Assembly: GCF_001949145.1 (NCBI RefSeq)
Contig: NW_019091448.1
Span: forward strand, 247,594-311,593
Length of the DNA stretch: 64,000 nt
Origin: Acanthaster planci
Lineage: Eukaryota > Echinodermata > Asteroidea > Valvatida > Acanthasteridae
Reading direction: 5' to 3'
In this document: positions 24,201-31,958 of the stretch, one piece after another
Layout: every line of letters begins with the position of its first letter
How positions within the stretch are numbered: the first letter of the stretch is position 1
Notes under the pieces: model-generated
Databases searched by the model: none
What the model saw: the letters and a program-made list of their open reading frames with translations, nothing else
What the model was told of the DNA's origin: nothing
Position numbers and translations under genes: made by a program

Positions 24201-27200
24201 TTTGGCTGGGGTAAGTGAAGGGGTGTGGTAGTAAGTCAAAGGGTGTGGTAGTGAGTCAAAGGGTGTGGTAGTAAGTGAAAGGGTGTGGTAGTAAGCGAAA
24301 AGGTGGGGTAGTAAGTGAAAGGGTGTGGTAGTAAGTCAAAGGGTGTGGTAGTAAGTCAAAGGGTGTGGTAGTAAGTCAAAGGGTGTGGTAGTAAGTCAAA
24401 GGGTGTGGTAGTAAGTCAAAGGGTGTGGTAGTAAGTCAAAGGGTGTGGTAGTAAGTCAAAGGGTGTGGTAGTAAGTCAAAGGGTGTGGTAGTAAGTCAAA
24501 GGGTGTGGTAGTAAGTCAAAGGGTGTGGTAGTAAGTCAAAGGGTGTGGTGGTGATCATTTTCATACATGTGCATGTAGGATATATATAAATGCCTGAAAT
24601 GGGCTTCAACAGCTTAGGCCCCAATTCGTACACTGTAACTTCTCTTCTGGACTGACAGTGCATATTAATCATTGCTTAATACATTGGTAGTGATGATAAG
24701 CTCCAGCACAAAAGACAACTGGGTAATTCCAGAAATTAGGGGTCTATTTCTTTTCGTGTCCCCATCACATCTGACATATGATTTTGTAAGTTCAGAACAC
24801 ATTTTCTAATTACCGAGAGTGCTGAATTAATGCAAATTACCCGCCAAACAAATAGTAATAATTTGATATCAAGCCCGGTGATATTTCCATGTCAAATAAC
24901 AAAGGTCAGATGTAACAGGGACACGAAAATGTCACAGTTTTGGACCCCTAATTTCTGGAATTACCCAACTGGAAAAACAAACTTTATATTACTATCAGTG
25001 TTGTTGAAATAAACATATCCTTTGCTATCATCTGTCAGATGGTTTTAAAAATGATTATACACTGGCAACAAAAAAACTCCCACATGGGTTTGTGCAGTGC
25101 CCTGAATTGTACATTCGTAGTTTTCAAACATAAAGAGTTTGAAGTGTGTAAATATGATATGAGTTTTCCATCTTTCTATACTTGTTAAGGTGTTCCACTG
25201 GTAATTGTGGCCATCAGCTTTGGCATAAGGCACATGGATTACGGAGTGGGCGAGATGTGAGTGTTTTGACTAACTTCTCTTCACAGTGTTAAAGGAAACA
25301 CGACCCTGTCTCTTCACAAGAAAAACTTGTGTCACACAGTGCAGCGTTGTTGACAAGTCAAATCACAAGCCCTATCACAGGCCAGTCTTGAAATGGCAAA
25401 GGATTACCCCTGTCACAGTTCATGAATAGTTGGTGGTGTGGCTTATGACTGTGAGTGACTAGTGATGGACATGATGGATTAGCACTGATGTTGGCGAGGC
25501 CAGGATTTTCTCCCAGGGGAACCATTTTTTTGGGGGAGGAGGAAGGGGTCTAGGGATGGTAAAGCACCTATCACCTAAAACCATAATAAACATTTAAGAG
25601 CAGGAGGAGGTCAGTTTGGGGGTTGTTTTTCAAGCAGTTTGGTAATTTTCATCCCTTTTCTTCTCTATTTCTTTTATTTCTTTTACTTTTTTTTCATATT
25701 TCAACTTTTTTTCCGAGGCAAGTGCCCTTCTCCTTACCCATTCATGACACCCATGAAAAATGGTACAGTGAAATTTAGTTTGATATGTACATTTTACATT
25801 GTCAGTGAGTTTCTTTTCTTTTCATTTTTGTTCTTTTTTATTTCGCGTTTCAGTTGTTGGATTTCCGTTAAATCTGGAGCTGGGGCTCTGGTTGCCTTCC
25901 TTGGACCGGCCTACTTTGTATTGGCAGTAAGTGAACATTATTTCACATGATGAACTTTGTAGCCTATGTTGCTTGCTTATATACTAAAGGAATCAGACCT
26001 TTAATTCAGTGAGCCTCGCAGAAAACTTTTTATTACTTGAGTGATGAAATGGTGACCACAGTCACATGTGAAAAGTCACTGCCTGGATCCAGTCATCACA
26101 AAAATTGGAGGGTGCATGTGCAGTTGCAATGGGAGGGTGCCAAGATGGTAATGAAACCAAAGATATGAGCAGGGCATAGTTTATAGTGATTAAAGACTGT
26201 CTCCTACAGCTCAGTATTCAAATTTGGGGGTGCTACCATTTGGATCCCTCAGTTGGCAGATTGACTGTGGTTTCAAATGTCCAAATGACACTGTTCAGGG
26301 GTTTTGTAGATATGCTGATAAAAAGCCCATGCCAATAGAGGAAATTTGTTGCTGGTTGACAATAGTTGAAACTTGTTAGTTAAACATTTATTGCACAGAA
26401 GTTTTGCTATTTACAAGTGATCACTACTATCTCTGTGATAGATCTGTCCTCAGCCAGCCCTGATGTAAGATTACTGTCGTTTGTTATTAAATCTTTCACC
26501 ATCCAGATTTTTTTTTTACTTTTCAGGTCAATTTGGTGGTGATGTGCATGGTGTTGCACGTGTTTATGTCAGTGAAGGTCAACAAAGATAAGTCTGAAAA
26601 GGACAAGATCAAGTGAGCGCCAGACTTTAAGGAAATTCATCCAGTTAAAGTAGAGCATGATTAATATATTCATTTCATCGGTGGATCCTTTTTGCCCCTT
26701 TGGAATTTGGTTTCCTTCCCAAAGTGAGCTAAAAAATGCTCCAGAATTTAGCCTTTTGGTCTTGCTCCACATTTGGTGTATACAAATTACAAAAATAAAT
26801 TACATTTTCAGGCCCATGTATCAATCCTTGTGCAGTGTAAATTAATAGGACTCTCTCAGATATCTATAATGTTGACTGCTTCAAGTGGTATAGTAAACCT
26901 AGCCTCGCAAGGTTTTATTCTCAGCCTTTTGTTTTCCCGAAACAAATTGGATGGGCAGTGCAGTGCACACTCAAAGCCGAGCCCCAAGGGGGGTAATGAG
27001 TTCCCCTTCCCCCACCCTCTGGGGCCAGAATTTTTATTGACAAATAATGAGCAAAAGGCTTTTTGGGGGGCTTATTAATTTCTCTTTGTCCCCAAAGTGT
27101 ATGAGAAGCTCCAAGATGTAGCTTGCCCCTCAGAGAGATCATAAATGGTTACATGGAAAAAAAGTTCCAAATTTTCCACCCTTAACCCCCCCCCCCAAAA

Positions 27201-30200
27201 ATGGGTTCTGAATCTGCTCCTATGCTCATTGAAAGAGCAGGGGAGGCTAGATAGTTTTTCCTGTGCTGTAACTAGTGAAGGTCATCACTGTCCTGCAAAT
27301 TCTTTGCAGTCATAGAGATATCCTATCAATTCTGATTACAAGAAAATGTGCCTCTCAATTCAGATACGAGATTTGAGAAACTCCCCAAGATCTTTCAACC
27401 CTACCATGTATGTCGTGCATCAGAAACGCATACATGCAAAGCACAGATGCAGGATTTTTGCTTGGGGGTTTTCAGGAAGTTTTGTTTGTACAAGGGGGAA
27501 GGATTAGCTGTCACTGTTGGTAATCCAATCAATCTCTTTGTTTTTTGTCCTAAACCATACACACAAACTAAGACCCCTATAGTTCTACACTTTGGGGGGG
27601 ATCTTTCATCCTTTAGAGTAGGGCCCCTAAAAAAATTTGTCAATAAATGGAGGGGGTTTGAACCCCAAAACACCCCCTCTGGACATGTTTCTGTACACAA
27701 GAGGCCTATATGGAACTCCAGTCACATATACTCTGGTTGTAATGTGTCAAGTGCGTGTTCAGAGTAAGGATGTGGATGCCCTTGTATGTCACATAATCTG
27801 TTCAGAGAAGCATGGCAAAAGTAGAAGATCTCATTGGTTGGCATGTTTTTCTTTCAAATCTGAGACAGATTTCTGTGGTTGAGGTGTTACAGTATTTTAT
27901 CCATGCATCTTCCACATTGGCTTTATTTTGTCAATGTTGGTTAAACTTCTAATTCTGATTCCTGTGTTCTTTGTTTGTTTTATTTTTGTCAATGATCAGG
28001 TCAGGCATGAAGGCTGTCGTTGTGATGACACCCATCCTGGGCCTGACCTGGCTGTTTGGCTTGCTGCTCATCATCAAAGATAGCACGGTTTTTGCCTATC
28101 TCTTTGTTATTTTCAACTGCCTGCAGGTGGGTTTTGTGAGTCGGTGTTCAGTAGTGACCCAGACTGGTTTAAAGTCTTTATGATGGTATATTGTTGTAAG
28201 GGAGACCATTGCTTGTCTCATGCACATTTACACAGGCAGAATTTTGTGTCAAGCCAGGACTTTCTGCAAAACTGTGGATGAAAGATAATTCATATTACAA
28301 TCCAAGATAATTGGTTACATGTACAGTAGAGAATTTATTTCTTTAAATCCAACTGCTAAGTCTCATTTCCTGTCTCAGATTTGGCAAACAAAACAACTTC
28401 ACAAGTATTCAAGCTACGAGCATTTTTAACCCTACAAAAGAGCTGAGAATCTGCCCTCCCAATATTTTCCCAAAAGTTACCACATGCAATGCATTTTATG
28501 GTGCCAATCCATTTTCTGTTGATGATGTCTAAAAGTCACTTTGAAACCAATTTATGAACATCAGAGCTACGGTGAAGGTGCCCATTTTTTCAAGACTGCC
28601 AGAAAATGTTAGCTTTTCCCTTTGGGTACTCAGTGCACAGGCAGCCTCACATGGCAGTACAGACTATAACATGACCTCAAAGAAACAAAACCCTATATTG
28701 GATTGATTTGAAACTTTACAGATGTATTTATAATGGACATCTTTACACATACATTAGGTTTCAAAGGATTTGATGTGGATCAGCTAAGATCTTAAGGGCA
28801 TTTCTGAGGAGAAAAAGTCTGAGACCGTTTACAGGTAGATTTGAAAGGAATTTTAACATAAGTTCATCTCTCATTCGTTTGTGCAGGGGCTGTTCATCTT
28901 CTTCTTTCATGTCATTTTCAATGATGAGGTAAGTCTGCTTTATCACCTTCACCTCGTATGCTATGCCCCAGACTTTCAAATTGGTGTCATCCACAGAAAA
29001 GTGGAAGGGTACATGTTTCCCCAAATGGTCCACTCTTTCCATCTTAATCAGGACATTTCATGAGATGAGTGCGCAAGGTGGCAGATATGTTCTGTCTTGG
29101 CAAAAGCGGCACCAACTCAAAATTGAGCGCTTGTGCTTATGACAGCATATCTCTGGAAACAGGTGAAATTGAAAGTTTCAAGCCAAAAGCCATGTAAATT
29201 AAAAACACTGCAAGCCGACATTGTATATTTGAAATGGACAGTACTTGCGTGCACCATTTTTGAGGGACAAACTGTATTTCTTGAATTTGGACATGGTAGT
29301 GATATGGGCACATGTTTTATATTTCATCGACTTTTTATAACATACTTGTTTTGTTTTTCCTTGGTTTCTGAGTTTATTCTTTCTTTTATCTATTCGATTA
29401 GGGGGGCTGAAGATGGCACATAATTGTTACTGGTGAAGTAGCATGCTGGGGCAGTTTTGAACATGTGATTTAAAACTGGTTTGGGATCTGACTACAACAA
29501 TTAAAAAATTCAATAGTTTTCTTTTTCATTTATTCAAAAATGCATTATTTCTATTCTGTAATATTCTAAATACCCAAGACCATTTTACCCATTCCTATAT
29601 GAAACTTTGATATACATTAAATTTACAAGAATGAAAACTAACTGATTAAACTTTTCTATCACTCTTTTACTCCATGTTAAGAAACTTGTGTTCCTCATGT
29701 CCCTAAACATTTTTTTCACCGTATTAATTGAGTTGTGTTTAAAAACCCTATTGATACTAACTTGAAGCAACTGGAGAGGTTTGGATTCCAAATGGAAAGG
29801 AAATAGCATTGATTGCAGTATGCAATAAAATTCTTCAGTGAATGACAAGACCTTGATCTACAATCCTGGACAAATCTAGTTGGGCCTCCAACCCCCAGGC
29901 CCCTTTTCAATGTTGGATCTATGCAGGCAGTCTGCTTTCGGGTTGGACATGACAACATTGACCGGGGGAGTGGGGGAGGGGGCTGGAGAGCAGATGGCTA
30001 TTGCCAAGTGTCCCTACAATTTTACCCAGGATTGTAGCTGGCTGTCAATGTCGCTCAGAAATATTTTCCAGTGCACTATAATTTTTCTAATTCATATATG
30101 CCTTTTGGTGTTAAAAGGTGGGGATATGTGAAGAATTGATGTCATATTTCCCATCAACTGCAGATTATATTTTGCCATCCTATAACTTTTTGAAACCCCC

Positions 30201-31958
30201 ATGGCCAATGCAAGCCTATTATAAGATGTGTTTGTCATGTGCGCAATGGTAAACATCTCACATGGATATTTATGATGCAGCATATGGCTCTTGGTGGTGT
30301 CTTCAGTGGTTGGAAACCACTGCACATGCACTGATGGACTTTTAACCAACAGGAATGGTCAAACAGTCTTGACGTTTATAGGTGTTATAGGTGTTGGCAG
30401 ATCCTGGGGCCTAACAGAGCCACCACTTCTCCAAAAAAAGCAGTGGGGGTAATGAGAAGGTGATTTTGTTTGTGCTGTTTTTACATGCCAGCAGATGTCT
30501 GGTGCAAAAGGATGGCATATGCTTGTCTTTGTTATCATTCTAAATTGATTTTGTGAGCCTTGGTGTCAACGCTTTCAGGTGAGGCAGGCGTACGTCAAGA
30601 CACGCAACAAGATTGCGGCAAGTAAGGATTCCTCAACCCACCTCACGAAAATGACGGTGAGTTACTTAAGCAGGGGTCAAAACCTGTTAGTGTCTTACCA
30701 AACACAAAGTTCAGTACTCTAGTTCTGATCAGGTACTTGGAGCTAGGGACAGCTAGAAATAATGTATGAGCCTAGGCGAAATAGATAAAGCCATTAGCTT
30801 AGGTTTATAGGTTTGTGTGTTATCTCCAGCCACAGCCACATGATTCAGACACAGTGGATTAGTCAAGATTTGGCCAGATTCTTGGTAACACACACTTTAG
30901 AGGTTTTTTCTTCAAATTATTGTTGGATAGGTGACTCCTAACTATGTCAGATCATAGTCTAGCCCCTGTTAATAGCTATCAGAAAATGTTTGGTTTTGTA
31001 AGAATAAAAGTCTTCATGAAAAGTTTTCATAAAAATAGCTGCATTCAATTACCATAAGGGATCCTTTGTAATCATTTGTTCTAGAATTTCGCAGGGGGAG
31101 ATCTAGGTTGAAAATAGTTGGTTTTCCTTTTGCCGGTGTTCTTTAGCATTTGCTACATGTAGCCACCCTGAAAGCATAGGTGTTGAAATCCAGCACTTGT
31201 GCATTCACAGTCTGTGACCACTGTATGAAAGTGTTAAATCCAAAATTTCAAAAGAAATGAAAGCAAAAAACAAAAAGATTAAAAAATCCCAGGAAATTAC
31301 ATCCTGAAACTCAAGAGGTTCATGTAATTCTTAACAATTTATTAATGGAACATGAGTAAGAAAAAAAAAATCGGACTGATTTTTGGAGGAGTATGGAACA
31401 GCTCAGAGCGTTGACTGAGAATAAGTTTAGATAATGTGTCCATTTTGTTTTCTGCAGAAACCATCAAAAACCGCAAGAGATCACACCACTACTGACGGTA
31501 AGTTAAATGACCTTACAGTAAAGAAATCAATCCTTCAGAAACAAACAAAAACCTTGATTTTTTGATACCATTAATCATTTTACTTAACTAGGTAGCAGTA
31601 TGAGTTACATGTCAACTATTCTCCCCAGAGGCTAGTGCTGTAGCCAAGGGATGGCAAGGGGGACCGCCCTCTCTGCGGGAATTCTTACCCCCTTATCCCC
31701 TTTTCCACTAGACCCCAGTCAATGAGAAAGTCACTGTGATATATGCTGATATATAGAAAGCATAGATACGTCAAGAAAAATTCTGTTAAACCAAGCAACG
31801 TTTATAAATGATTATCATTTCCTTCTACATCCTTGTGTTCGTTCTGGCAAGTTGTTGTATGCCAGGCCAGAATCTAAACAATGTTTAAATCAGTTTCAAG
31901 CAAAACCTCCAGCCTCTTTCTTTTTTCTTCATCAGATACCATGACAAACGTCAATTAA
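3177..31958 (+). CDS. Adhesion G protein-coupled receptor with pentraxin/LamG N-terminus, GAIN and 7TM (ADGRD1-like), 25-exon model
   Basis: Model: exons 3177-3211 (tentative), 6674-6909, 7854-7989, 8636-8878, 10714-11067, 12621-12652, 13099-13290, 15068-15121, 15675-15801, 16563-16685, 17061-17139, 19393-19495, 20496-20536, 21450-21561, 22081-22184, 23363-23465, 24060-24210, 25190-25256, 25854-25926, 26527-26612, 28000-28126, 28887-28928, 30579-30656, 31458-31497 and 31936-31958. Every intron is GT..AG and all phases join, giving about 919 residues. Order: LamG/pentraxin-like domain (about 12-210), Ser/Thr-rich stalk (218-334), GAIN (about 346-622), GPS with cleavage expected at L609/T610, 7TM (about 628-873), short tail. 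In this family the GPS self-cleaves and the new N-terminus (here TNFAVLV) acts as tethered agonist at the plasma membrane. The pentraxin domain plus the 7TM motifs suggest the ADGRD group; the subfamily is inference. No signal-peptide exon was found, so the 5' end is incomplete. Many introns carry MITE-like repeats. Confidence 0.9.
3349..3510. repeat. Tandem duplication of ~81 bp
   Basis: Two adjacent units both run from CTTGTCTTATTTT through ACGAAATATAACTTTTGAAA and GGTTGAAAGAACAG to ATTTGTGGGTTT, differing at a handful of positions. Confidence 0.85.
5032..5124. mobile_element. Foldback / MITE-like inverted repeat
   Basis: Arms of about 40 bp: GGCCGACGTTTTGATCCTAG..AAAATCTTTCTTAAAGG pairs with CCTTTGAGAAAGATTTTGCC..GGACCGAAACGTCAGACC, around a loop of about 10 bp. 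Confidence 0.75.
6674..6909 (+). CDS. Adhesion GPCR exon: N-terminal half of pentraxin/LamG-like domain
   Basis: The acceptor is CATGGCAG and the donor TTTCAG|GTATTC. Incoming phase is 1 and outgoing phase 0. It encodes DVLNGAAVLNQTYSS and later GFTVAFWFSMKED, a beta-strand pattern typical of LamG/pentraxin folds, with a Cys pair (NDC...LAC) and N-glycosylation sequons (NQT, NET, NDT). Confidence 0.88.
6945..7097 (+). repeat. Interspersed repeat, copy 2 (in adhesion GPCR intron)
   Basis: Same family and orientation as 108-290, ending GTTACATCACTGG. It begins about 35 bp after the exon end at 6909. Confidence 0.65.
7568..7714. mobile_element. MITE-like element with GGGCCACTTGCA ends
   Basis: It starts GGGCCACTTGCACAACATTT and ends AAACATTTTTTGCAAGTGGCCC. 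Internally TTCAAGTTATTATCTC..GAGATAATAACTTG repeats the inversion and includes several CACTG(C/T)..CGAG words. It lies in the intron before the exon at 7854. Confidence 0.75.
7854..7989 (+). CDS. Adhesion GPCR exon: middle of pentraxin/LamG-like domain
   Basis: The acceptor is TCTTGTAG and the donor GGAG|GTAAGG; phase 0 in, phase 1 out. It ends with WLWNHVGMTWDNRTG, the W-x-H-V-x-x-T-W strand diagnostic of LamG/pentraxin domains. The next exon continues ELTVFSNGQ, the expected following strand. Confidence 0.92.
8636..8878 (+). CDS. Adhesion GPCR exon: C-terminal part of pentraxin/LamG-like domain
   Basis: The acceptor is CCAATTAG. It encodes ELTVFSNGQKDKSC and YLALDEIGIWDRPLNESEM, the classic closing strand of pentraxin/LamG modules (D-E-x-x-I-W-D-R-x-L). 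Two donors are possible; ACAAG|GTACAG at 8879 is chosen because only its phase (1) fits the next exon. The donor-like GTATAC at 8862 would break the frame. Confidence 0.9.
10714..11067 (+). CDS. Adhesion GPCR exon: Ser/Thr-rich mucin-like stalk
   Basis: The acceptor is AAGTACAG and the donor CTTG|GTGAGA, with phase 1 at both ends (354 bp), so the exon could be skipped without shifting the frame. About 44 of the 117 complete codons are Ser or Thr, with Pro and acidic residues and no hydrophobic core. This is an extended, probably O-glycosylated linker between the pentraxin-like domain and GAIN. Confidence 0.85.
12621..12652 (+). CDS. Adhesion GPCR micro-exon linking stalk and GAIN
   Basis: This 32-bp exon lies between TTTCACAG and GTGAGT and encodes DQPTLIDAKNG. 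Phase is 1 in and 0 out, bridging the stalk exon and the first GAIN exon. Confidence 0.75.
13099..13290 (+). CDS. Adhesion GPCR exon: start of GAIN subdomain A
   Basis: The acceptor is TTTTACAG and the donor CTGAAG|GTACTG; phase 0 at both ends. It encodes 64 residues of mostly helical sequence (AEEFLSNLTFVAKYLSKYKG...), as expected for the helical GAIN A subdomain. The open frame runs on past the donor, but the following text (MWQGGQWQSYG) does not look conserved and would not join the next exon. Confidence 0.85.
14447..15043 (-). mobile_element. ~600-bp interspersed repeat, copy A
   Basis: This block is nearly collinear with the reverse complement of 52,711-53,312. Shared words include GGGGAACTCGCAAAACAACA-type, CTAATTAATAAGGACTCAGA, ACCAATATTTGACT and GGCTCTGCCACA. 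It contains no reading frame resembling a transposase. Strand is assigned relative to copy B. It ends about 25 bp before the splice acceptor at 15,067. Confidence 0.8.
15068..15121 (+). CDS. Adhesion GPCR exon: GAIN subdomain A helix
   Basis: This 54-bp exon (phase 0 at both ends) lies between TATTACAG and GTAAAA and encodes VYMEIVNQVLEINKNTTE, an amphipathic helix. An interspersed repeat ends about 25 bp before its acceptor. Confidence 0.82.
15675..15801 (+). CDS. Adhesion GPCR exon: GAIN subdomain
   Basis: The acceptor is TTTTGCAG and the donor TTTGTTG|GTGAGG; phase 0 in, phase 1 out. It encodes SFMEGVRLSAAVDNTIAAYI and then PLIVNNTFV, the helix-to-strand transition typical of GAIN. Confidence 0.87.
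16563..16685 (+). CDS. Adhesion GPCR exon: GAIN subdomain B
   Basis: The acceptor is GATTTTCAG and the donor GACCG|GTGAGG; phase 1 at both ends. It encodes KVAVTIPQSIFGTG, the I-P-x-x-x-F strand found in GAIN B domains before the variable loop. Confidence 0.88.
17061..17139 (+). CDS. Adhesion GPCR exon: GAIN subdomain B
   Basis: The acceptor is ACTGCAG and the donor GTGAA|GTAAGT; phase 1 in, phase 2 out. It encodes GRLAVTSYYQGIRKHLP, the strand equivalent to the F-x-x-Y-x-N-L-x-x-L-P region of other adhesion GPCRs. Confidence 0.86.
17270..17350 (+). repeat. Inverted repeat arm, left (adhesion GPCR intron)
   Basis: TTTGCCCAACCTAAAAATGG..TTTCTCTAAAAAAGTGCTGA..CATGGT matches the reverse complement of 19,080-19,170 in the same intron. 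Confidence 0.75.
19080..19170 (-). repeat. Inverted repeat arm, right (adhesion GPCR intron)
   Basis: Reverse-complement partner of 17,270-17,350, about 1.7 kb away in the intron 17,140-19,392. Either an element with long inverted ends or two opposite copies of one repeat. Confidence 0.75.
19393..19495 (+). CDS. Adhesion GPCR exon: GAIN subdomain B strands
   Basis: The acceptor is CATTACAG and the donor CAGAG|GTGAGG; phase 2 in, phase 0 out. It encodes SLLVGIVINASSLTDFKDNV followed by QIEISHSE, matching the V-x-x-A-S-V-x-x and V-x-I-x-F-x-H strands that precede a GPS. Confidence 0.9.
20035..20160. repeat. Degenerate GTACTCGG / AGTACTTG repeat
   Basis: About ten words of the type AAGTACT(C/T)G(G/A) are packed into 125 bp, with spacing that varies. 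It looks like a decayed simple repeat. Confidence 0.6.
20496..20536 (+). CDS. Adhesion GPCR exon: first half of GPS motif
   Basis: This 41-bp exon lies between TTTTTAG and GTGAGT and encodes VAGDKIAKCAFLK plus two bases. C580 is the first GPS cysteine (C-A-F-x-x). Phase 0 in, phase 2 out. Confidence 0.87.
21450..21561 (+). CDS. Adhesion GPCR exon: GPS cleavage site and tethered agonist
   Basis: The acceptor is CTTCACAG and the donor TTGAAT|GTAAGA; phase 2 in, phase 0 out. It encodes SVWSTDGC, then VCSCSHLTNFAVLVSPNPLN. W588, C593, C604 and C606 are the canonical GPS residues, and H608-L609-T610 is the intact self-cleavage triad. Cleavage before T610 would expose TNFAVLV, the usual tethered-agonist pattern. 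Confidence 0.95.
22081..22184 (+). CDS. Adhesion GPCR exon: TM1
   Basis: The acceptor is TGTTTCAG and the donor CTGAG|GTGAGT. It encodes ALDVLTYLGLTISIICLLLT and the rest of a hydrophobic helix ending LNVLR. The x-x-L-x-x-L-T-Y-L-G-x-x-x-S entry is typical of secretin/adhesion TM1. Confidence 0.94.
22252..22370. mobile_element. MITE-like palindrome (TTGCAACGC family, short form)
   Basis: GATTCACAATAGTGCAACTC..GAGTTTG and GACCAATCACA pair with TGTGATTGGTCAACGCGTTG and CAAACTCTTGGAGGTGCACT. The ends match the element at 375-665, but almost no spacer separates the arms. Confidence 0.75.
22390..22955. mobile_element. ~560-bp element with ACCATTTACCCAGGGATGTG inverted ends
   Basis: The left end carries GACCATTTACCCAGGGATGT; the right end carries its reverse complement (CACATCCCTGGGTAAATGATCC). 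The interior is unusually GC/CpG-rich for this region (CGCATGTGCGAC, GAGATGACGCGCTGACGCGG). No coding frame is convincing. Confidence 0.65.
23363..23465 (+). CDS. Adhesion GPCR exon: ICL1 and TM2
   Basis: The acceptor is TTTATAG and the donor TCGTCA|GTGAGT; phase 2 in, phase 0 out. It encodes RQLTSTRISILKHTAAALLI and then AHSMFLVGSIVSNSS, equivalent to the usual R-x-x-I-H-x-N-L-x-x-S-L TM2. Confidence 0.92.
24060..24210 (+). CDS. Adhesion GPCR exon: TM3 and ICL2
   Basis: The acceptor is CCGTTCAG and the donor CTGGG|GTAAGT; phase 0 in, phase 1 out. It encodes C694 at the top of TM3, LTHYFFLAVFFWIFIQGVHM, and the K-V-R-R-A-L loop. The normally acidic residue of the W-x-x-x-E-G-x-x-x-Y motif is Gln here (Q715). 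The donor is also the first base of a 17-copy minisatellite. Confidence 0.95.
24211..24550 (+). repeat. 20-bp minisatellite, 17 units, starting at a splice donor
   Basis: The unit is GTAAGTCAAAGGGTGTGGTA. Units start at 24,211 and every 20 bp to 24,531 with a strict period. The first unit is the real 5' splice site of the TM3 exon. Fifteen units keep GTAAGT; the others have GTGAGT (24,251) and GTAAGC (24,291). Divergent units cluster at the exon-proximal end and the distal ten are nearly identical, suggesting recent expansion there. Confidence 0.97.
24716..24970. mobile_element. MITE-like element with GGGTAATTCCAGAAATTAGG ends
   Basis: The left arm is GGGTAATTCCAGAAATTAGG, then TTTTCGTGTCCC and ATCTGAC. 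The right arm is the reverse complement of the same series. About 110 bp lies between the arms. It sits in the intron between the TM3 and TM4 exons. Confidence 0.75.
25190..25256 (+). CDS. Adhesion GPCR exon: TM4
   Basis: The acceptor is TTGTTAAG and the donor GAGAT|GTGAGT; phase 1 in, phase 2 out. It completes GWGVPLVIVAISFGI, the G-W-G-x-P x-x-x-V motif of TM4, and then RHMDYGVGE of ECL2. Confidence 0.92.
25854..25926 (+). CDS. Adhesion GPCR exon: ECL2 cysteine and TM5
   Basis: The acceptor is GCGTTTCAG and the donor TTGGCA|GTAAGT; phase 2 in, phase 0 out. It encodes CWIS (C765, partner of C694 in TM3) followed by ALVAFLGPAYFVLA, the F-x-G-P helix of TM5. Confidence 0.92.
26527..26612 (+). 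CDS. Adhesion GPCR exon: end of TM5 and ICL3
   Basis: The acceptor is CTTTTCAG and the donor ATCAA|GTGAGC; phase 0 in, phase 2 out. It encodes VNLVVMCMVLHVFMSVK and the charged loop KVNKDKSEKDKIK. Confidence 0.9.
28000..28126 (+). CDS. Adhesion GPCR exon: TM6 to TM7
   Basis: The acceptor is TGATCAG and the donor CTGCAG|GTGGGT; phase 2 in, phase 0 out. It encodes TPILGLTWLFGLLLI (TM6 with the T-W-L-F-G signature) and FAYLFVIFNCLQ (TM7 start). Confidence 0.95.
28887..28928 (+). CDS. Adhesion GPCR exon: end of TM7
   Basis: This 42-bp exon (phase 0 at both ends) lies between TTGTGCAG and GTAAGT and encodes GLFIFFFHVIFNDE, completing the LQGLFIFxFH signature of adhesion receptors. Confidence 0.93.
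30579..30656 (+). CDS. Adhesion GPCR exon: helix 8 and proximal tail
   Basis: The acceptor is GCTTTCAG and the donor ATGACG|GTGAGT; phase 0 at both ends. It encodes VRQAYVKTRNKIAASK and then DSSTHLTKMT. An internal AGTAAGG could act as an earlier donor, but the longer form keeps phase with the next exon. Confidence 0.82.
31458..31497 (+). CDS. Adhesion GPCR exon: C-terminal tail
   Basis: This 40-bp exon lies between TTTCTGCAG and GTAAGT and encodes KPSKTARDHTTTD plus one base. Its Ser/Thr cluster could be phosphorylated. Confidence 0.75.
31936..31958 (+). CDS. Adhesion GPCR terminal coding exon
   Basis: The acceptor is TTCATCAG; two bases complete an Asp codon, followed by TMTNVN and TAA. 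Phase matches the preceding exon. I did not find a convincing close polyadenylation signal; the 3' UTR probably extends into the AT-rich DNA after 31,958. Confidence 0.72.

Noticed and set aside
24211-24550. CRISPR-like direct repeat array
   Set aside because: Units are contiguous with no spacers and the locus is eukaryotic; it is a minisatellite.
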